DNA of 59,415 nucleotides from Gemmatimonadota bacterium (GTDB lineage Bacteria; Latescibacterota; UBA2968): NCBI GenBank assembly GCA_009838845.1, contig VXRD01000105.1:1-59415 (forward strand), in the 5' to 3' direction. The position numbers were made by a program, and so were the translations under genes. Each line of letters begins with the position of its first letter. The first letter of the stretch is position 1. The notes beneath the pieces are model-generated. The model was not told where the DNA came from. It made no database searches and worked only from the letters and a program-made list of their open reading frames with translations. Positions 16,394 through 25,304 of this stretch are shown here, piece after piece.

Positions 16394-17359
16394 TCAGTAC
16401 CACTTTGATTTATCCACGACATTGGTCAGTTCTTCGCCTGCGAGAAAGCGGCGGGCGTTGTCGATGAGTATTTCGTAGCGTCGGTCGTTTATGTTGCCGG
16501 CGTCTCGTACGGCAATGTGGGGGGTCATCAGTACGTTGGGTAAGCCCCACAGCTTGTGGTCGGAGGGCAGTGGCTCTTGTTCGAATACGTCCAGTCCGGC
16601 ACCGGCTATTGTGCCGGATTCGATGGCGTTGGCGAGGTCGTCTATTTTGCACACTTTGCCGCGGCCGATGTTGATGAAGTACGCCGAAGGTTTCATCAGG
16701 GTGAAGCGTCGCGCGTCGAACATGCCTTCGGTTTCGGGCGTATGTGGGACGGTTGTGATCACAAAGTCCGCGAGTGGCAGAAGTGTGTCGAGTTCGTCCG
16801 GGGTGTGGAATTCGACGTAGGGCAGTTCGTATTCGGGCCGGGGTTCGATGCCGATGACGGTCATTCCCAGTTCGTTGCACAGGCGCGCTGTCTCGTGTCC
16901 GATGCCGCCCACGCCGTTGATGAGGGCTGTTGCGTCAGCGAGGTCTATGTACGGGGATTTGCGCGCGTTTTTGTCCCATATTCTGCGCCGCTGTGCGTCC
17001 ATGTACCAGGGTAGCCCGCGCGCCAATGCGAGCAGGAACATGAGGATGTGGTGGGATATGTGGTCGAAGTATATGCCGCGGGGATTTGTGATGGTTAGCG
17101 GGTGTTGGATCAGTTCTTTGTAGTAGTATCCGAAGAAGGGTCCGGCGTCCGGGTTGTGCAGCCAGGCGAGTTTTTCGGCAGCGGCGAGTGCATCGGGCGG
17201 TATCCAGCCGAATGCGGCATCGGCGTCGCGTATTGCATCTATGGCTTCTTCGTCGGTTTCGGGCGATAGGATGTCGTATTCGGGGAGTTCGTCCGACAGG
17301 CGGGTGGCGAATGCGCGCCTGAGGTCGTCCTGCGGCGGCATGAATACAAATTTTGGCAT
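16394..17359 (-). CDS. D-2-hydroxyacid dehydrogenase
   Basis: A 321-residue NAD-dependent 2-hydroxyacid dehydrogenase. It has the nucleotide-binding loop GVGGIGHE, the VPHTPETEGMFD segment, INIGRGKV with the substrate-binding Arg, GLDVFEQEPLP, and TPHIA with the catalytic His. The family reduces 2-keto acids or oxidises D-2-hydroxyacids such as glycerate. The ATG at 17359 follows GGAGAA, and the stop of the ThuA gene lies directly against it, which supports co-transcription and the shorter start over one at 17437. Last gene of the five-gene operon. Substrate not readable. Confidence 0.87.
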   Translation of the reverse strand: MPKFVFMPPQDDLRRAFATRLSDELPEYDILSPETDEEAIDAIRDADAAFGWIPPDALAAAEKLAWLHNPDAGPFFGYYYKELIQHPLTITNPRGIYFDHISHHILMFLLALARGLPWYMDAQRRRIWDKNARKSPYIDLADATALINGVGGIGHETARLCNELGMTVIGIEPRPEYELPYVEFHTPDELDTLLPLADFVITTVPHTPETEGMFDARRFTLMKPSAYFINIGRGKVCKIDDLANAIESGTIAGAGLDVFEQEPLPSDHKLWGLPNVLMTPHIAVRDAGNINDRRYEILIDNARRFLAGEELTNVVDKSKWY

Positions 17360-17360
17360 T

Positions 17361-18026
17361 TTAATTCTCCAATCTTGCAGCCCATTTGATACATCCCGTG
17401 ATGTGCGCGTGGAACCAGTCTTCGTGCCACAGGGCATCGGGGTGTCCCAGGGCGGTGTACATGACGCGGCCTTTGCCGTATTCGTGGCACCAGCCCATGG
17501 CGTAGTCGTTATCTTCGCGGTTGCCTTTTTCCAGATCTACGGTTTCGTTGTCGATCCGCATTAAGACATGGGTCTTGTTGCGGTCGTAATTTTTAAAGGT
17601 GTAGATTTCATCTGTTACCCGAAAATAGTCGCCCAGCATTTTTGTTGCGGGGTGGTTGGTGTCTTCGACGATGATCCCCACTTCATGGTGCCATGGATGG
17701 CCGTTGAACCATCCGCCGAGCATTTCGCCGTATTCGGGCCAGTCATAGCAGGTGTCGGTTGCGTTGTGTATGCCGAGAAATGATTTGCCGTTGCGGACAA
17801 AGTTCAGGATCGCGGTTTTTTGTTCGTCGGTAAAGGGCAGGTTCCCGGTGGTCGCAAATGCGAGGATGTCAAATTTTTCCAAATTCTCAGCGGAAATGCG
17901 GTCCAACCGATGCGTGGTTAAGACCCGCCATCCGTTCTTTTTGCCGATTGCTTTCAGAGCCACTTCTGCATCGGGCAAATAGCTGTGTTCAAATCCCGCT
18001 GAATGCCGCAGGAATAAGATGTTCAT
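17361..18026 (-). CDS. ThuA-domain protein
   Basis: A 221-residue ThuA-family protein (class I glutamine-amidotransferase-like fold). Typical elements are the N-terminal LRHSAGFEHSY, ILAFATTGNLPFTDEQ, FLGIHNATDT and GRVMYTALGHPDALWH. ThuA proteins accompany sugar dehydrogenase and isomerase genes and take part in trehalose or other disaccharide use through 3-keto sugars; their exact reaction differs by clade. AGGA precedes the ATG. It sits between a PhyH dioxygenase and a D-2-hydroxyacid dehydrogenase with gaps of 15 bases and one base. Confidence 0.87.
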   Translation of the reverse strand: MNILFLRHSAGFEHSYLPDAEVALKAIGKKNGWRVLTTHRLDRISAENLEKFDILAFATTGNLPFTDEQKTAILNFVRNGKSFLGIHNATDTCYDWPEYGEMLGGWFNGHPWHHEVGIIVEDTNHPATKMLGDYFRVTDEIYTFKNYDRNKTHVLMRIDNETVDLEKGNREDNDYAMGWCHEYGKGRVMYTALGHPDALWHEDWFHAHITGCIKWAARLEN

Positions 18027-18041
18027 GTTTTTCCTTTCTGT

Positions 18042-18800
18042 TTAATAGAGACTCAACAGTCCCTCGGCGCCGCGAATGCGGCGTTTTTCGTATTCTTCAG
18101 ATATCCATCGCGCATTTGACGGCAGGCCGGGATTGCGATAGGCATATACCACGCACCACCGTGTATCACTGCCCGGCTGTCGCGGGTTTACGCCGTGAGC
18201 GGCAAATGTCCACATGGCGATTACGGTTCCAGATGGCATAGAGGGCGCGTGTATCTGGAGGGGTTCACCCGTTATCGGGTGGGTTTTTCCGCTGAGCCAT
18301 TGTTTTTGTAATGCTTTGTCTGAGTCAATACGCCCGATTTTTTCGCGGAATAGATGGCTGCCGGGTACGACTTTTAATCCGCCGTCGTCGGGTTCAAATC
18401 CGTTGACATAAAAGAAGATGCGAACAAATCCCAGACTGGGGTCTTCTTCTCCATACCCATGTGTGTGCCAGTGTGTTCCGCGGTTGCCCCCGGGGCGGTT
18501 CAGGCTGACGCAGTGATCATACCGAATATTTTCGCCCAGAATATCTCGCGCCAGTCTGAGCATTTGGGGATGGCCGATTAAGCTTTCGAGATACCAGTCA
18601 AATTCAGCGGCGAACCGATTGGGTTCATGGCCTTCTTCTGCCCGCGGTCTGAGTGACTCAATATAGGATAGGGATTCTGTCAATTTTTCCTGTGCGTCGT
18701 CTTTCAGCAGTCCCGGAAAGGCAATGTGTCCTTCGCGATCCATTTCTTCCCGTTCGGGTTCGCCGAATGTGAAATCGTGAAAAATGGGTTCCCATTCCAT
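18042..18800 (-). CDS. PhyH-family Fe(II)/2-oxoglutarate dioxygenase (first)
   Basis: A 252-residue phytanoyl-CoA dioxygenase-family protein. HWHTHGYGEED supplies the His-x-Asp/Glu-type iron ligands, DDGGLKVVPGSHLF is the family's core strand-turn, and FAAHGVNPR carries the distal His, with R-W following. Such enzymes hydroxylate a substrate with 2-oxoglutarate and oxygen. The classical HxD is not perfectly clear (H-T-H), so the ligand set should be checked. GAGGA lies upstream of the ATG; the gap from the second PhyH gene is 15 bases. Bacterial members act on many substrates, and none can be inferred here. Confidence 0.82.
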   Translation of the reverse strand: MEWEPIFHDFTFGEPEREEMDREGHIAFPGLLKDDAQEKLTESLSYIESLRPRAEEGHEPNRFAAEFDWYLESLIGHPQMLRLARDILGENIRYDHCVSLNRPGGNRGTHWHTHGYGEEDPSLGFVRIFFYVNGFEPDDGGLKVVPGSHLFREKIGRIDSDKALQKQWLSGKTHPITGEPLQIHAPSMPSGTVIAMWTFAAHGVNPRQPGSDTRWCVVYAYRNPGLPSNARWISEEYEKRRIRGAEGLLSLY

Positions 18801-18815
18801 AATCCGATCCTCATA

Positions 18816-19661
18816 CTATGCTATGGCTTCTTCGCCCAGGTGTTCAGATAGCCATCCGCGCAGGGGTACGTCTTCGTCAGTGGGAGAGGTGAATCCATAT
18901 CCGCCGGTTGGCGCGTTGCCAAATAATTGTTTGCGGATGGGATCCAATCGGTCCCACCAGTGATCCATCGTTACGTCATCGCGGGGACGGAACCAGCGAT
19001 AGCTATATCCGTAAAAGAGTGCCCGACGCGCTTCTGTCCAGTAATTTGCGCTTACCGAGTGCCAGAGTCTGCGATCAAAAAATACGGCTGTTCCCGGTTT
19101 GACCAGCACGGGTATTGCATCTTTGGGTTCGGATGTGCGGTCGTCGTTGGGAAAGTCGTAGTCGTTGATCAAATGGCTGCCCGGTATAATGTAAAAGTTG
19201 CCCCGGCCATCTTCACTGCAGTCCGTTAAAAAGTATGCTACTTTGATTGAGATGCGGGGTCGGGGATCTGTTTCTAATTCCTGATTGAGCAGGGCACTGT
19301 CTTGATGCCAGCGCAGATTTTTTCCACCCGTTCCGTTTGATACCGGGGGGGTGACGTTGAGGTGCGAGTGGTAGATTTGCAAGTTCCAGCTCAAGATATC
19401 CCACACTTTTGCGATGGTCCTGGGCCAATCTACCAGTTCGACAAATTCCCAGTCGAGGCCGATAAAGTCTCTGACGCTCAAGCGCCCGAGTTTATCTATG
19501 CCTTGTTTGGGACGCATTTCGGCATCTATGCGATCGATCACGGCGCACAGGCGCGCGGCGTGGTCGGGGTCGAGTGCATTTTCGATAATTAAATATCCAT
19601 CGCGTTCAAACTGCAACCGCTCTTCTTCTGTCAGGCTATGCGATAGACATGAAGCATCCAT
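18816..19661 (-). CDS. PhyH-family Fe(II)/2-oxoglutarate dioxygenase (second)
   Basis: A 281-residue phytanoyl-CoA dioxygenase-family protein. It begins with the usual FERDGYLIIENALD segment. LRWHQDSALL gives the HxD iron ligands, YIIPGSHL the core turn, and LWHSVSANYWTEARRAL the distal His and the Arg that binds 2-oxoglutarate. The ATG at 19661 follows GGAG and is preferred over the longer reading to 19748, which would run into the sulfatase gene. It is not a close duplicate of the neighbouring PhyH gene; the two differ in length and motifs, so they probably act on different positions or substrates of one pathway. Confidence 0.88.
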   Translation of the reverse strand: MDASCLSHSLTEEERLQFERDGYLIIENALDPDHAARLCAVIDRIDAEMRPKQGIDKLGRLSVRDFIGLDWEFVELVDWPRTIAKVWDILSWNLQIYHSHLNVTPPVSNGTGGKNLRWHQDSALLNQELETDPRPRISIKVAYFLTDCSEDGRGNFYIIPGSHLINDYDFPNDDRTSEPKDAIPVLVKPGTAVFFDRRLWHSVSANYWTEARRALFYGYSYRWFRPRDDVTMDHWWDRLDPIRKQLFGNAPTGGYGFTSPTDEDVPLRGWLSEHLGEEAIA

Positions 19662-19684
19662 GGCCGTCTCCTTTCTGTTTGTTT

Positions 19685-21076
19685 TTAAAACGCTTCCCAA
19701 AATGTTTTTCCCCATTCGCTTTTCGCATCGTCCCAGTCGTCGCGCCATTGGAACAGGGTTTCCCGCAGGTCTGCTACCTTGCTGGCGTGTGCTTTGTCGT
19801 CTGCGAGATTGTGCAGCTCCAGTGGGTCGTTTTTTAGGTCGAATAGTTGCGTTGTGCGGCGTCCATTTACGGCGTATTCGATGAGTTTAAATCGATTGTC
19901 TTTTACCATGCGTTGCCACTCGCGATACGCAGAGAACAGGGTGTCGCGCACCTGTTCATCGCCGTTGTTGAGTGCGGATACCAGACTGGTGCCTTCCACC
20001 GAGTTCGGTGTGGTGGTGCCGATTAAGTCGCACAGGGTTGGGAAAATATCGTGTAAGTACACATAGGCAGATCGTTTTTGCCCTGCGGGTACGCCCGGTC
20101 CGGAAAATATCAGGGGTACGCGCACGCTGTGTTCGTACATATTCTGTTTGCCGAAAAGCCCATGCTGCCCTACGGCGAGTCCATTGTCCCCGGCAAAGAC
20201 GACGATGGTGTTATCCGCCATTCCGCGCGCGCTTATTGTGTCGATTACGCGCCCCATCTGCGCGTCTAAGTGGGTGATCATGGCATAGTATTCGGCAATG
20301 TGTTGCCGCACTTTGTAGGGGTCGCGGGGAAAGTCTTCGAGGACTTCATCGCGCACTTTCAGGTCGCCATTGTCAAATGGATGTCCGCCCATAAAGTTTT
20401 CGGGGAGTGGGATATCTTCAGGGTCGTACATGTCCAGATATTTTTGCGGCATTGTGCGCGGGTCGTGGGGAGCCATAAATGAGATGTACATAAAGAATGG
20501 GTTGTCGGTGTCGTATTTTTCCAGCCAGTCAATTGCACCTTCGGCAAATAATTCGCTGGAGTGTTTGCCCGCGGTTACGTGGTCGCCTTTTCGTATTTTT
20601 AAGGCGTTTGATTGATTTGGATTTGGGCACTGCAGGAGTACGGAGTCGTATTTGCCGGTGGGGTCATGATTAAATGCGGGCACGTTCCAGTGGTCGTCCA
20701 TGCCCCCGAAAAAGATCTCTGCGCCGTCTGAAAAGCTGCGCGCAAAAGAAGCGGGTCCATTGTGCCATTTGCCCGTGCCCCAGGTGCGATAGCCGTTGGC
20801 TTGCAGATGTTCGCCCAGCATTACGTGGTCGTTGGGAATGCCCTGGCCCGCGCCGTCGAGGTGAAAGAGTGTGCGTCCCGTGTGCAACATGGCGCGGCTG
20901 GGCATGCATATTGCGCCCGATGTTCCGCCGGGTATGTGCGCGTGTGTAAATGTCGTGCCTTCTGCCACGAGGCGATCCAGTACGGGTGTTTGCACATCTG
21001 TATTGCCCAGCGCGCGAATGGTGTCAAATCGCTGGTCGTCGGTGAAAAAGAAGAGGATGTTGGGTTTTTTGCTCAT
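19685..21076 (-). CDS. Type I sulfatase (CxPSR)
   Basis: A 463-residue arylsulfatase-type enzyme. PNILFFFTDDQR at the N-terminus provides metal-binding Asp residues; CMPSR at 57-61 is the C-x-P-S-R signal for conversion of the Cys to formylglycine. TGKWH, FAGDNGL and GQHGLFGKQNMYEHSVRVPL follow in the usual order. It hydrolyses sulfate esters, probably on polysaccharides or small sulfated compounds. It has no signal peptide, so it may act in the cytoplasm on imported substrate. AAGGAG precedes the ATG. First gene of the leftward operon with two PhyH genes, ThuA and a dehydrogenase. Confidence 0.92.
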   Translation of the reverse strand: MSKKPNILFFFTDDQRFDTIRALGNTDVQTPVLDRLVAEGTTFTHAHIPGGTSGAICMPSRAMLHTGRTLFHLDGAGQGIPNDHVMLGEHLQANGYRTWGTGKWHNGPASFARSFSDGAEIFFGGMDDHWNVPAFNHDPTGKYDSVLLQCPNPNQSNALKIRKGDHVTAGKHSSELFAEGAIDWLEKYDTDNPFFMYISFMAPHDPRTMPQKYLDMYDPEDIPLPENFMGGHPFDNGDLKVRDEVLEDFPRDPYKVRQHIAEYYAMITHLDAQMGRVIDTISARGMADNTIVVFAGDNGLAVGQHGLFGKQNMYEHSVRVPLIFSGPGVPAGQKRSAYVYLHDIFPTLCDLIGTTTPNSVEGTSLVSALNNGDEQVRDTLFSAYREWQRMVKDNRFKLIEYAVNGRRTTQLFDLKNDPLELHNLADDKAHASKVADLRETLFQWRDDWDDAKSEWGKTFWEAF

Positions 21077-21385
21077 ATTTTCTCCTTAAAGGCGGTGAGA
21101 TGTGAAAGGTGAGACGTGAGAGGAGGTAGGGCGGTCCTCTCACCTCTTACGACTCACCTCTTACGTGTATCAACTGAGCAATAAACGCTTCTCTTGCCGC
21201 AAAGTCAAGCCTGCAAAATGGTGTCTCCCTTTCTACTTTCTATTCGCCTAATCCAATGCTATATTGTGACAATAACTACCAATTTTAGGGACCAGGGGCT
21301 GGGGACTGGTTGGGTGGGCCCCGTATAAAAGCACTACGGGGCAGGCTCTCTTCCATCTTACGTCTCACCTTTTGGAGGTGTGTCC
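21077..21385. repeat. Gene-free gap with long imperfect inverted repeat
   Basis: Divergent intergenic gap of 309 bases. Bases 21098-21170 hold the repeat family built on GGTGAGACGTGAGAGG, arranged as an inverted repeat (CGTGAGAGGA and TCCTCTCAC arms near 21114-21148, flanked by further complementary units). A half unit (TTACGTCTCACC) recurs at 21358-21370, just before the lactonase RBS TTGGAGG. No ORF and no clear promoter were seen. Confidence 0.65.
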
Positions 21386-22480
21386 ATGAAAACAATTTTT
21401 TTTGTTCTCTTTGTCATGTTAACGGGCAGTTTGTTTGCCCAACAATCCAATAGAAAGGATTCCAGTATGAAGTATCACATGTACGTCGCTGTATCTAAAG
21501 ACAAGAAGCTCTTGCGCTATGATATGGACCCCGATACCGGCGACCTCACACTTGTTGAAGAACTTCCCGCCAAAGGCGGCATTGGTCCGCTTTGCACGGA
21601 TCCGCGACAAAAATATCTCTATGCGGCTTTGCGCCAGTCCAAAGAGATAGTTACTTACAAAATTGATCCCGGAACGGGCGCGCTCGAGCATGTTGCCACT
21701 GCGCCTTTTGATGGCGGCTCTTGTTATATCAGTACGGATAAAACTGGACGGTATCTTTTTTCTGCGTATTACGGCGAGGGCGCGGTCGCTATCAATGCGA
21801 TTGACAAAGATGGGGCTGTGCTTGCGCCGCATCGCCAGTGGATTCCCACGGATGAACACGCGCATTGTTTTTTTTCCGATCCCTCCAATCGTTTTTTGTT
21901 TGTACCGCATACGATGCCGGTCAATGCTATTTATCAATTTACCTTTGATGAGACCACAGGTGAGTTGGCGCCTAATGAGGTGGTGAAAGTCGATGCGGTT
22001 TATGGGGAGGGTCCTCGGCATTACGAGTTTCACCCGACTTTAGATGTGGTTTATGTTGCGAATGAAAATGGGTCCAGTGTTACGGTGTATGATTTTAACC
22101 CGGATAATGGAACGCTTGCGCCTCGCCAAACTCTTTCAACACTGCCAGAGGGGTTTACAGAGCGCAATACCTGCGCCCAAATTCACATTCATCCTTCGGG
22201 TAATTTTCTGTATATCTCCAATCGCGGGCACAATAGCATCGCGGGCTTCGCTGTGCAGGATGATGGTTCTCTCACGTCACTTGGACAAACGCCTACGGAA
22301 CCTATTCCCCGTCCTTTCAATCTCGATCCCGAAGGCAATTTCCTCTTTGCAGCGGGTCAACAGTCAGACAAGATGGCCGGGTATCGGATTGACACGGAGA
22401 CGGGCGATCTCACGCCGCTCAAAGTTTATGATGTGGGCGAACAACCGATGTGGATTATGATTCTCAAGCTCGAGAATTAA
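21386..22480 (+). CDS. Secreted lactonase-type beta-propeller (YbhE/Pgl family)
   Basis: A 364-residue protein starting at the ATG at 21386 after TTGGAGG. Residues about 1-20 (KTIFFVLFVMLTGSLFAQQ) form a signal peptide, so it is exported. The rest has the seven-bladed propeller pattern of the 6-phosphogluconolactonase/YbhE family: repeated YVAVSKDKKLLRYDMDPDTG-like units, GPRHYEFHP, CAQIHIHPSGNFLYISNRG and PRPFNLDPEGNFLFAAGQ. Family members hydrolyse sugar lactones, but secreted ones are often of unknown substrate. It stands alone between two repeat-bearing gaps. Confidence 0.86.
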   Translation: MKTIFFVLFVMLTGSLFAQQSNRKDSSMKYHMYVAVSKDKKLLRYDMDPDTGDLTLVEELPAKGGIGPLCTDPRQKYLYAALRQSKEIVTYKIDPGTGALEHVATAPFDGGSCYISTDKTGRYLFSAYYGEGAVAINAIDKDGAVLAPHRQWIPTDEHAHCFFSDPSNRFLFVPHTMPVNAIYQFTFDETTGELAPNEVVKVDAVYGEGPRHYEFHPTLDVVYVANENGSSVTVYDFNPDNGTLAPRQTLSTLPEGFTERNTCAQIHIHPSGNFLYISNRGHNSIAGFAVQDDGSLTSLGQTPTEPIPRPFNLDPEGNFLFAAGQQSDKMAGYRIDTETGDLTPLKVYDVGEQPMWIMILKLEN

Positions 22481-22574
22481 AAGGGGGCGCGAAGCGAGCG
22501 GGACGGCACAGGGGCGTCCTACGGTGGTGTTATTTGTAGGGGCGACCCCCTGTGGTCGCCCGGTCGAGGCTGTT
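22481..22574. repeat. GC-rich hairpin repeat upstream of the response regulator
   Basis: Contains a 9-base arm hairpin (GGGCGACC and GGTCGCCC around CCCTGT, 22539-22561). A partial copy lies at 33318-33335 (GGCGACCCCCTGTGGTC). The preceding GGGGCGCGAAGCGAGCGGG is also palindromic in part. It sits in the leader of the two-component operon and may act as a terminator for the lactonase gene or simply be a dispersed element. Confidence 0.6.
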
Positions 22575-23957
22575 ATGGAATCGAAATCCTTCGACAAAAT
22601 TCTCATTGTTGACGATGACCGCGATGTTCTGGTGGCGGCGCAACTCTTGCTCAAGCAGTATGCCGAACGCGTTGATACCGAGGCCGATCCCAACCGCATT
22701 CCCGGTCTGCTGCAAAATGATACTTATGATGTGATTTTGCTCGATATGAATTTTGAACAGGATGCGACGTCGGGCAAAGAGGGGTTTCACTGGCTGAGTC
22801 GCATTCTGGAGATTGATTCTTCGGCGGTGGTGATTCTCATTACGGCTTATGGTGGCGTTGAAACGGCTGTGCAAGCGATCAAAGAGGGTGCGACAGATTT
22901 TGTGCTCAAGCCGTGGCAAAATGAAAAGTTGCTCGCGACCCTTTCTTCTGCTGTGCGGTTGCGGCGGTCGCGGCTCGAAGTCAATCAGTTGCGCGCCGAA
23001 CAAGAACAGCTTCGGGCAGATCTCGACGGTCAATTTCCCGATATGGTGGGTACATCGCGGGCCATGAGCGAGGTCTTTGATACGATTCAAAAAGTGGGGG
23101 CTACAGACGCCAATGTGCTGATCCTTGGCGAGAATGGAACCGGGAAAGATGCTGTTGCCCGCGCCCTGCACCGTCGATCTCGGCGTGCGTCAGAGGCGTT
23201 TATCCGCGTTGATCTCGGCGCTGTTTCAGAAAGCCTTTTTGAAAGCGAGCTTTTTGGGCACAAAAAAGGTGCTTTTACAGATGCGAGAGAAGACCGCGCC
23301 GGGCGTTTTGAAATCGCGTCGGGTGGCACGCTTTTTTTGGATGAAATTGGCAATCTCTCATTGCCGCTCCAGGCAAAGCTGCTGACGGCACTTGAAAACC
23401 GCACGGTTATTCGCCTGGGTACCAACCTACCCATTGATATTGATGTGCGACTGATCTGCGCGACCAATATGCCGATTCACGATATGGTGGCCCGCAATGA
23501 TTTTCGGCAAGATCTTCTGTATCGCATCAATACTGTCGAACTCCATCTGCCGCCTCTGCGCGACCGCCTTGACGATATTCCCCTGCTGGTTGAGGTGTTT
23601 CTCGAGACGTACGGTCAGAAGTACAATAAACCGGGTATTGCCATTCAATCAGCAGCACTTGAGCATCTCAAAAATTACACATGGCCGGGCAATATCCGCG
23701 AATTGCAGCACGCGATTGAGCGGGCTGTGATTATGAACGAAAATGGCATTCTTCAACCGCTGGACTTTCCTCTCAGTGTTTCCGAACCCGCCGCAGGTGA
23801 CGATATTCATTTTGACGACTTCAATCTCGAATACGTGGAGAAAACCGTTATTCGCAAGGCGATTGAGAAGCACCGCGGCAATATCAGTCACGCAGCGCGT
23901 GAACTCGGTCTCACACGTAGCGCGCTTTATCGCAGGCTCGAAAAGCATGGTTTATAA
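22575..23957 (+). CDS. NtrC-family sigma-54 response regulator
   Basis: A 460-residue regulator with three parts. The receiver domain (about 8-125) has DDD at 13-15 and the phosphorylation site D57 in LLDMNF. The AAA+ domain (about 155-380) has Walker A GENGTGKD (185-192), the sigma-54 contact loop GAFTDA (232-237), and LFLDEIGNLSLPLQ with the Walker B. The C-terminus (HRGNISHAARELGLTRSALYRRLEKHGL) is a Fis-type helix-turn-helix. It activates sigma-54 promoters when phosphorylated. It overlaps the histidine kinase gene by 11 bases. Start chosen at the ATG that begins the receiver domain. Confidence 0.93.
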   Translation: MESKSFDKILIVDDDRDVLVAAQLLLKQYAERVDTEADPNRIPGLLQNDTYDVILLDMNFEQDATSGKEGFHWLSRILEIDSSAVVILITAYGGVETAVQAIKEGATDFVLKPWQNEKLLATLSSAVRLRRSRLEVNQLRAEQEQLRADLDGQFPDMVGTSRAMSEVFDTIQKVGATDANVLILGENGTGKDAVARALHRRSRRASEAFIRVDLGAVSESLFESELFGHKKGAFTDAREDRAGRFEIASGGTLFLDEIGNLSLPLQAKLLTALENRTVIRLGTNLPIDIDVRLICATNMPIHDMVARNDFRQDLLYRINTVELHLPPLRDRLDDIPLLVEVFLETYGQKYNKPGIAIQSAALEHLKNYTWPGNIRELQHAIERAVIMNENGILQPLDFPLSVSEPAAGDDIHFDDFNLEYVEKTVIRKAIEKHRGNISHAARELGLTRSALYRRLEKHGL

Positions 23958-25290
23958 ACACTTTCGCCTGATATGTATTTTGCGCGTGGCTCTTTTGTGC
24001 GTTACCACCTGTCTTTTCTTTTATTGTCTTTTTTTTAGTGAATACTACGCCACGCTTGCTATTATTGGTGCGTGTGTGGTCTATCAGACCTGGGCACTCA
24101 TACACTATGTGGAGCGCACGCAGCGCGATCTCACGCGTTTTTTGCAGGCGATTCGCTATGAAGATTTTTCCCAATCTTTTACGGGTGCCGGGTTGGGGTC
24201 GGCGTACAACAATCTCAAGGATGCGTTTAACGAGGTGCTCGAGGCTTTTCGCAAGACGCGCGCAGAGAGAGAAGAGAATTTTCAGTATCTCCAGACCGTT
24301 GTCCAGCATGTGGGCATTGGTCTGATTTGCTATACGCCCGAAGGTCGTATTGAATTGATGAATACAGCGGCGCAGCGTTTGCTTCGCAAGCCCCATATGC
24401 GCGATGTGCGCGAATTGGAGGCGGTTAGCAAGGCGTTTTCAGAGGCGCTGCTCAAGCTCCGATCAGGCGACAAGACGCTGGTCAAAATTCAGGATGAGGA
24501 CGAACTGCTCCAGATTATCGTCTATGCTACTGAACTGCGGATGCGGGGCGAGTCTTTTATTCTGGCGTCTATTCAAAATATCCAGAGCGAACTCGAAGAG
24601 CAGGAAATGGAGGCGTGGCAAAAGCTGATTCGGGTACTAACTCATGAGATCATGAATTCCATTACGCCCATTTCTTCTCTCACTTCCACCGTGCGCGATC
24701 TTTTGCCCGATTCTGCGCACGCTTCATCGCTCGATCCCGATACGCTGCCCGATGTTCACACGGCTCTGGAAACGATTCAGTCGCGCAGCGAAGGTCTGCT
24801 CCATTTTGTCGAGGCGTATCGCCAACTTACACACATATCGCGTCCCGATTTTCAAATTTTTCAGATTTCCGAACTTTTTGCCCGCGTTGTGTTTCTGATG
24901 CAGGGTGAGTGCGATAAGAATAATATCGCTCTTCATACGGGGATTGATCCCAGGACGCTCGAACTTACCGCCGATCCCGATCTCATCGAACAGGTGTTGA
25001 TCAATTTGATGCGGAATGCCGTGCAAGCGCTTGCTGGTCGTTCCAATGCCCGCATGGACCTGTCGGCACAACTCGATGGGCGAGGCCGGGTTGTTATCCG
25101 CGTGCAAGACAATGGGCCGGGTATTTTGGAAGATGTGCAGGAGCGCATTTTTATTCCGTTTTTTACGACCAAACGCGATGGTTCGGGTATTGGTCTCGCG
25201 CTTTCCAGACAGATCATGCGCGTCCATCGCGGTACGATTAGTGTTCAGTCTAAGCCGGAAGAAGAGACGGTGTTTACGTTGAGGTTTTGA
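23947..25290 (+). CDS. NtrY-like sensor histidine kinase
   Basis: A 447-residue membrane kinase; the ATG at 23947 overlaps the end of the response regulator gene. Two transmembrane helices lie near residues 8-30 and 35-52 with almost no periplasmic loop, so it probably senses an internal or membrane signal. A HAMP-like linker, a PAS-type domain (about 115-210) and the phosphoacceptor HisKA segment LTHEIMNSITPI with H233 follow. NLMRNAVQAL (N box), DNGPGI (G1) and GSGIGLAL (G2) make the ATP-binding domain. It should phosphorylate the adjacent sigma-54 regulator. Confidence 0.92.
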   Translation: MVYKHFRLICILRVALLCVTTCLFFYCLFFSEYYATLAIIGACVVYQTWALIHYVERTQRDLTRFLQAIRYEDFSQSFTGAGLGSAYNNLKDAFNEVLEAFRKTRAEREENFQYLQTVVQHVGIGLICYTPEGRIELMNTAAQRLLRKPHMRDVRELEAVSKAFSEALLKLRSGDKTLVKIQDEDELLQIIVYATELRMRGESFILASIQNIQSELEEQEMEAWQKLIRVLTHEIMNSITPISSLTSTVRDLLPDSAHASSLDPDTLPDVHTALETIQSRSEGLLHFVEAYRQLTHISRPDFQIFQISELFARVVFLMQGECDKNNIALHTGIDPRTLELTADPDLIEQVLINLMRNAVQALAGRSNARMDLSAQLDGRGRVVIRVQDNGPGILEDVQERIFIPFFTTKRDGSGIGLALSRQIMRVHRGTISVQSKPEEETVFTLRF

Positions 25291-25304
25291 AAAGAGAAAT
25301 TAAC

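Noticed and set aside
17985-18410. GTTCAAATCC-like strings resembling the tRNA T-loop
   Set aside because: They lie inside the ThuA and PhyH coding sequences and no cloverleaf can be formed around them.
23743-23946. N-terminal extension of the histidine kinase frame
   Set aside because: It overlaps the helix-turn-helix of the response regulator in another frame; the ATG at 23947 begins the membrane helices.
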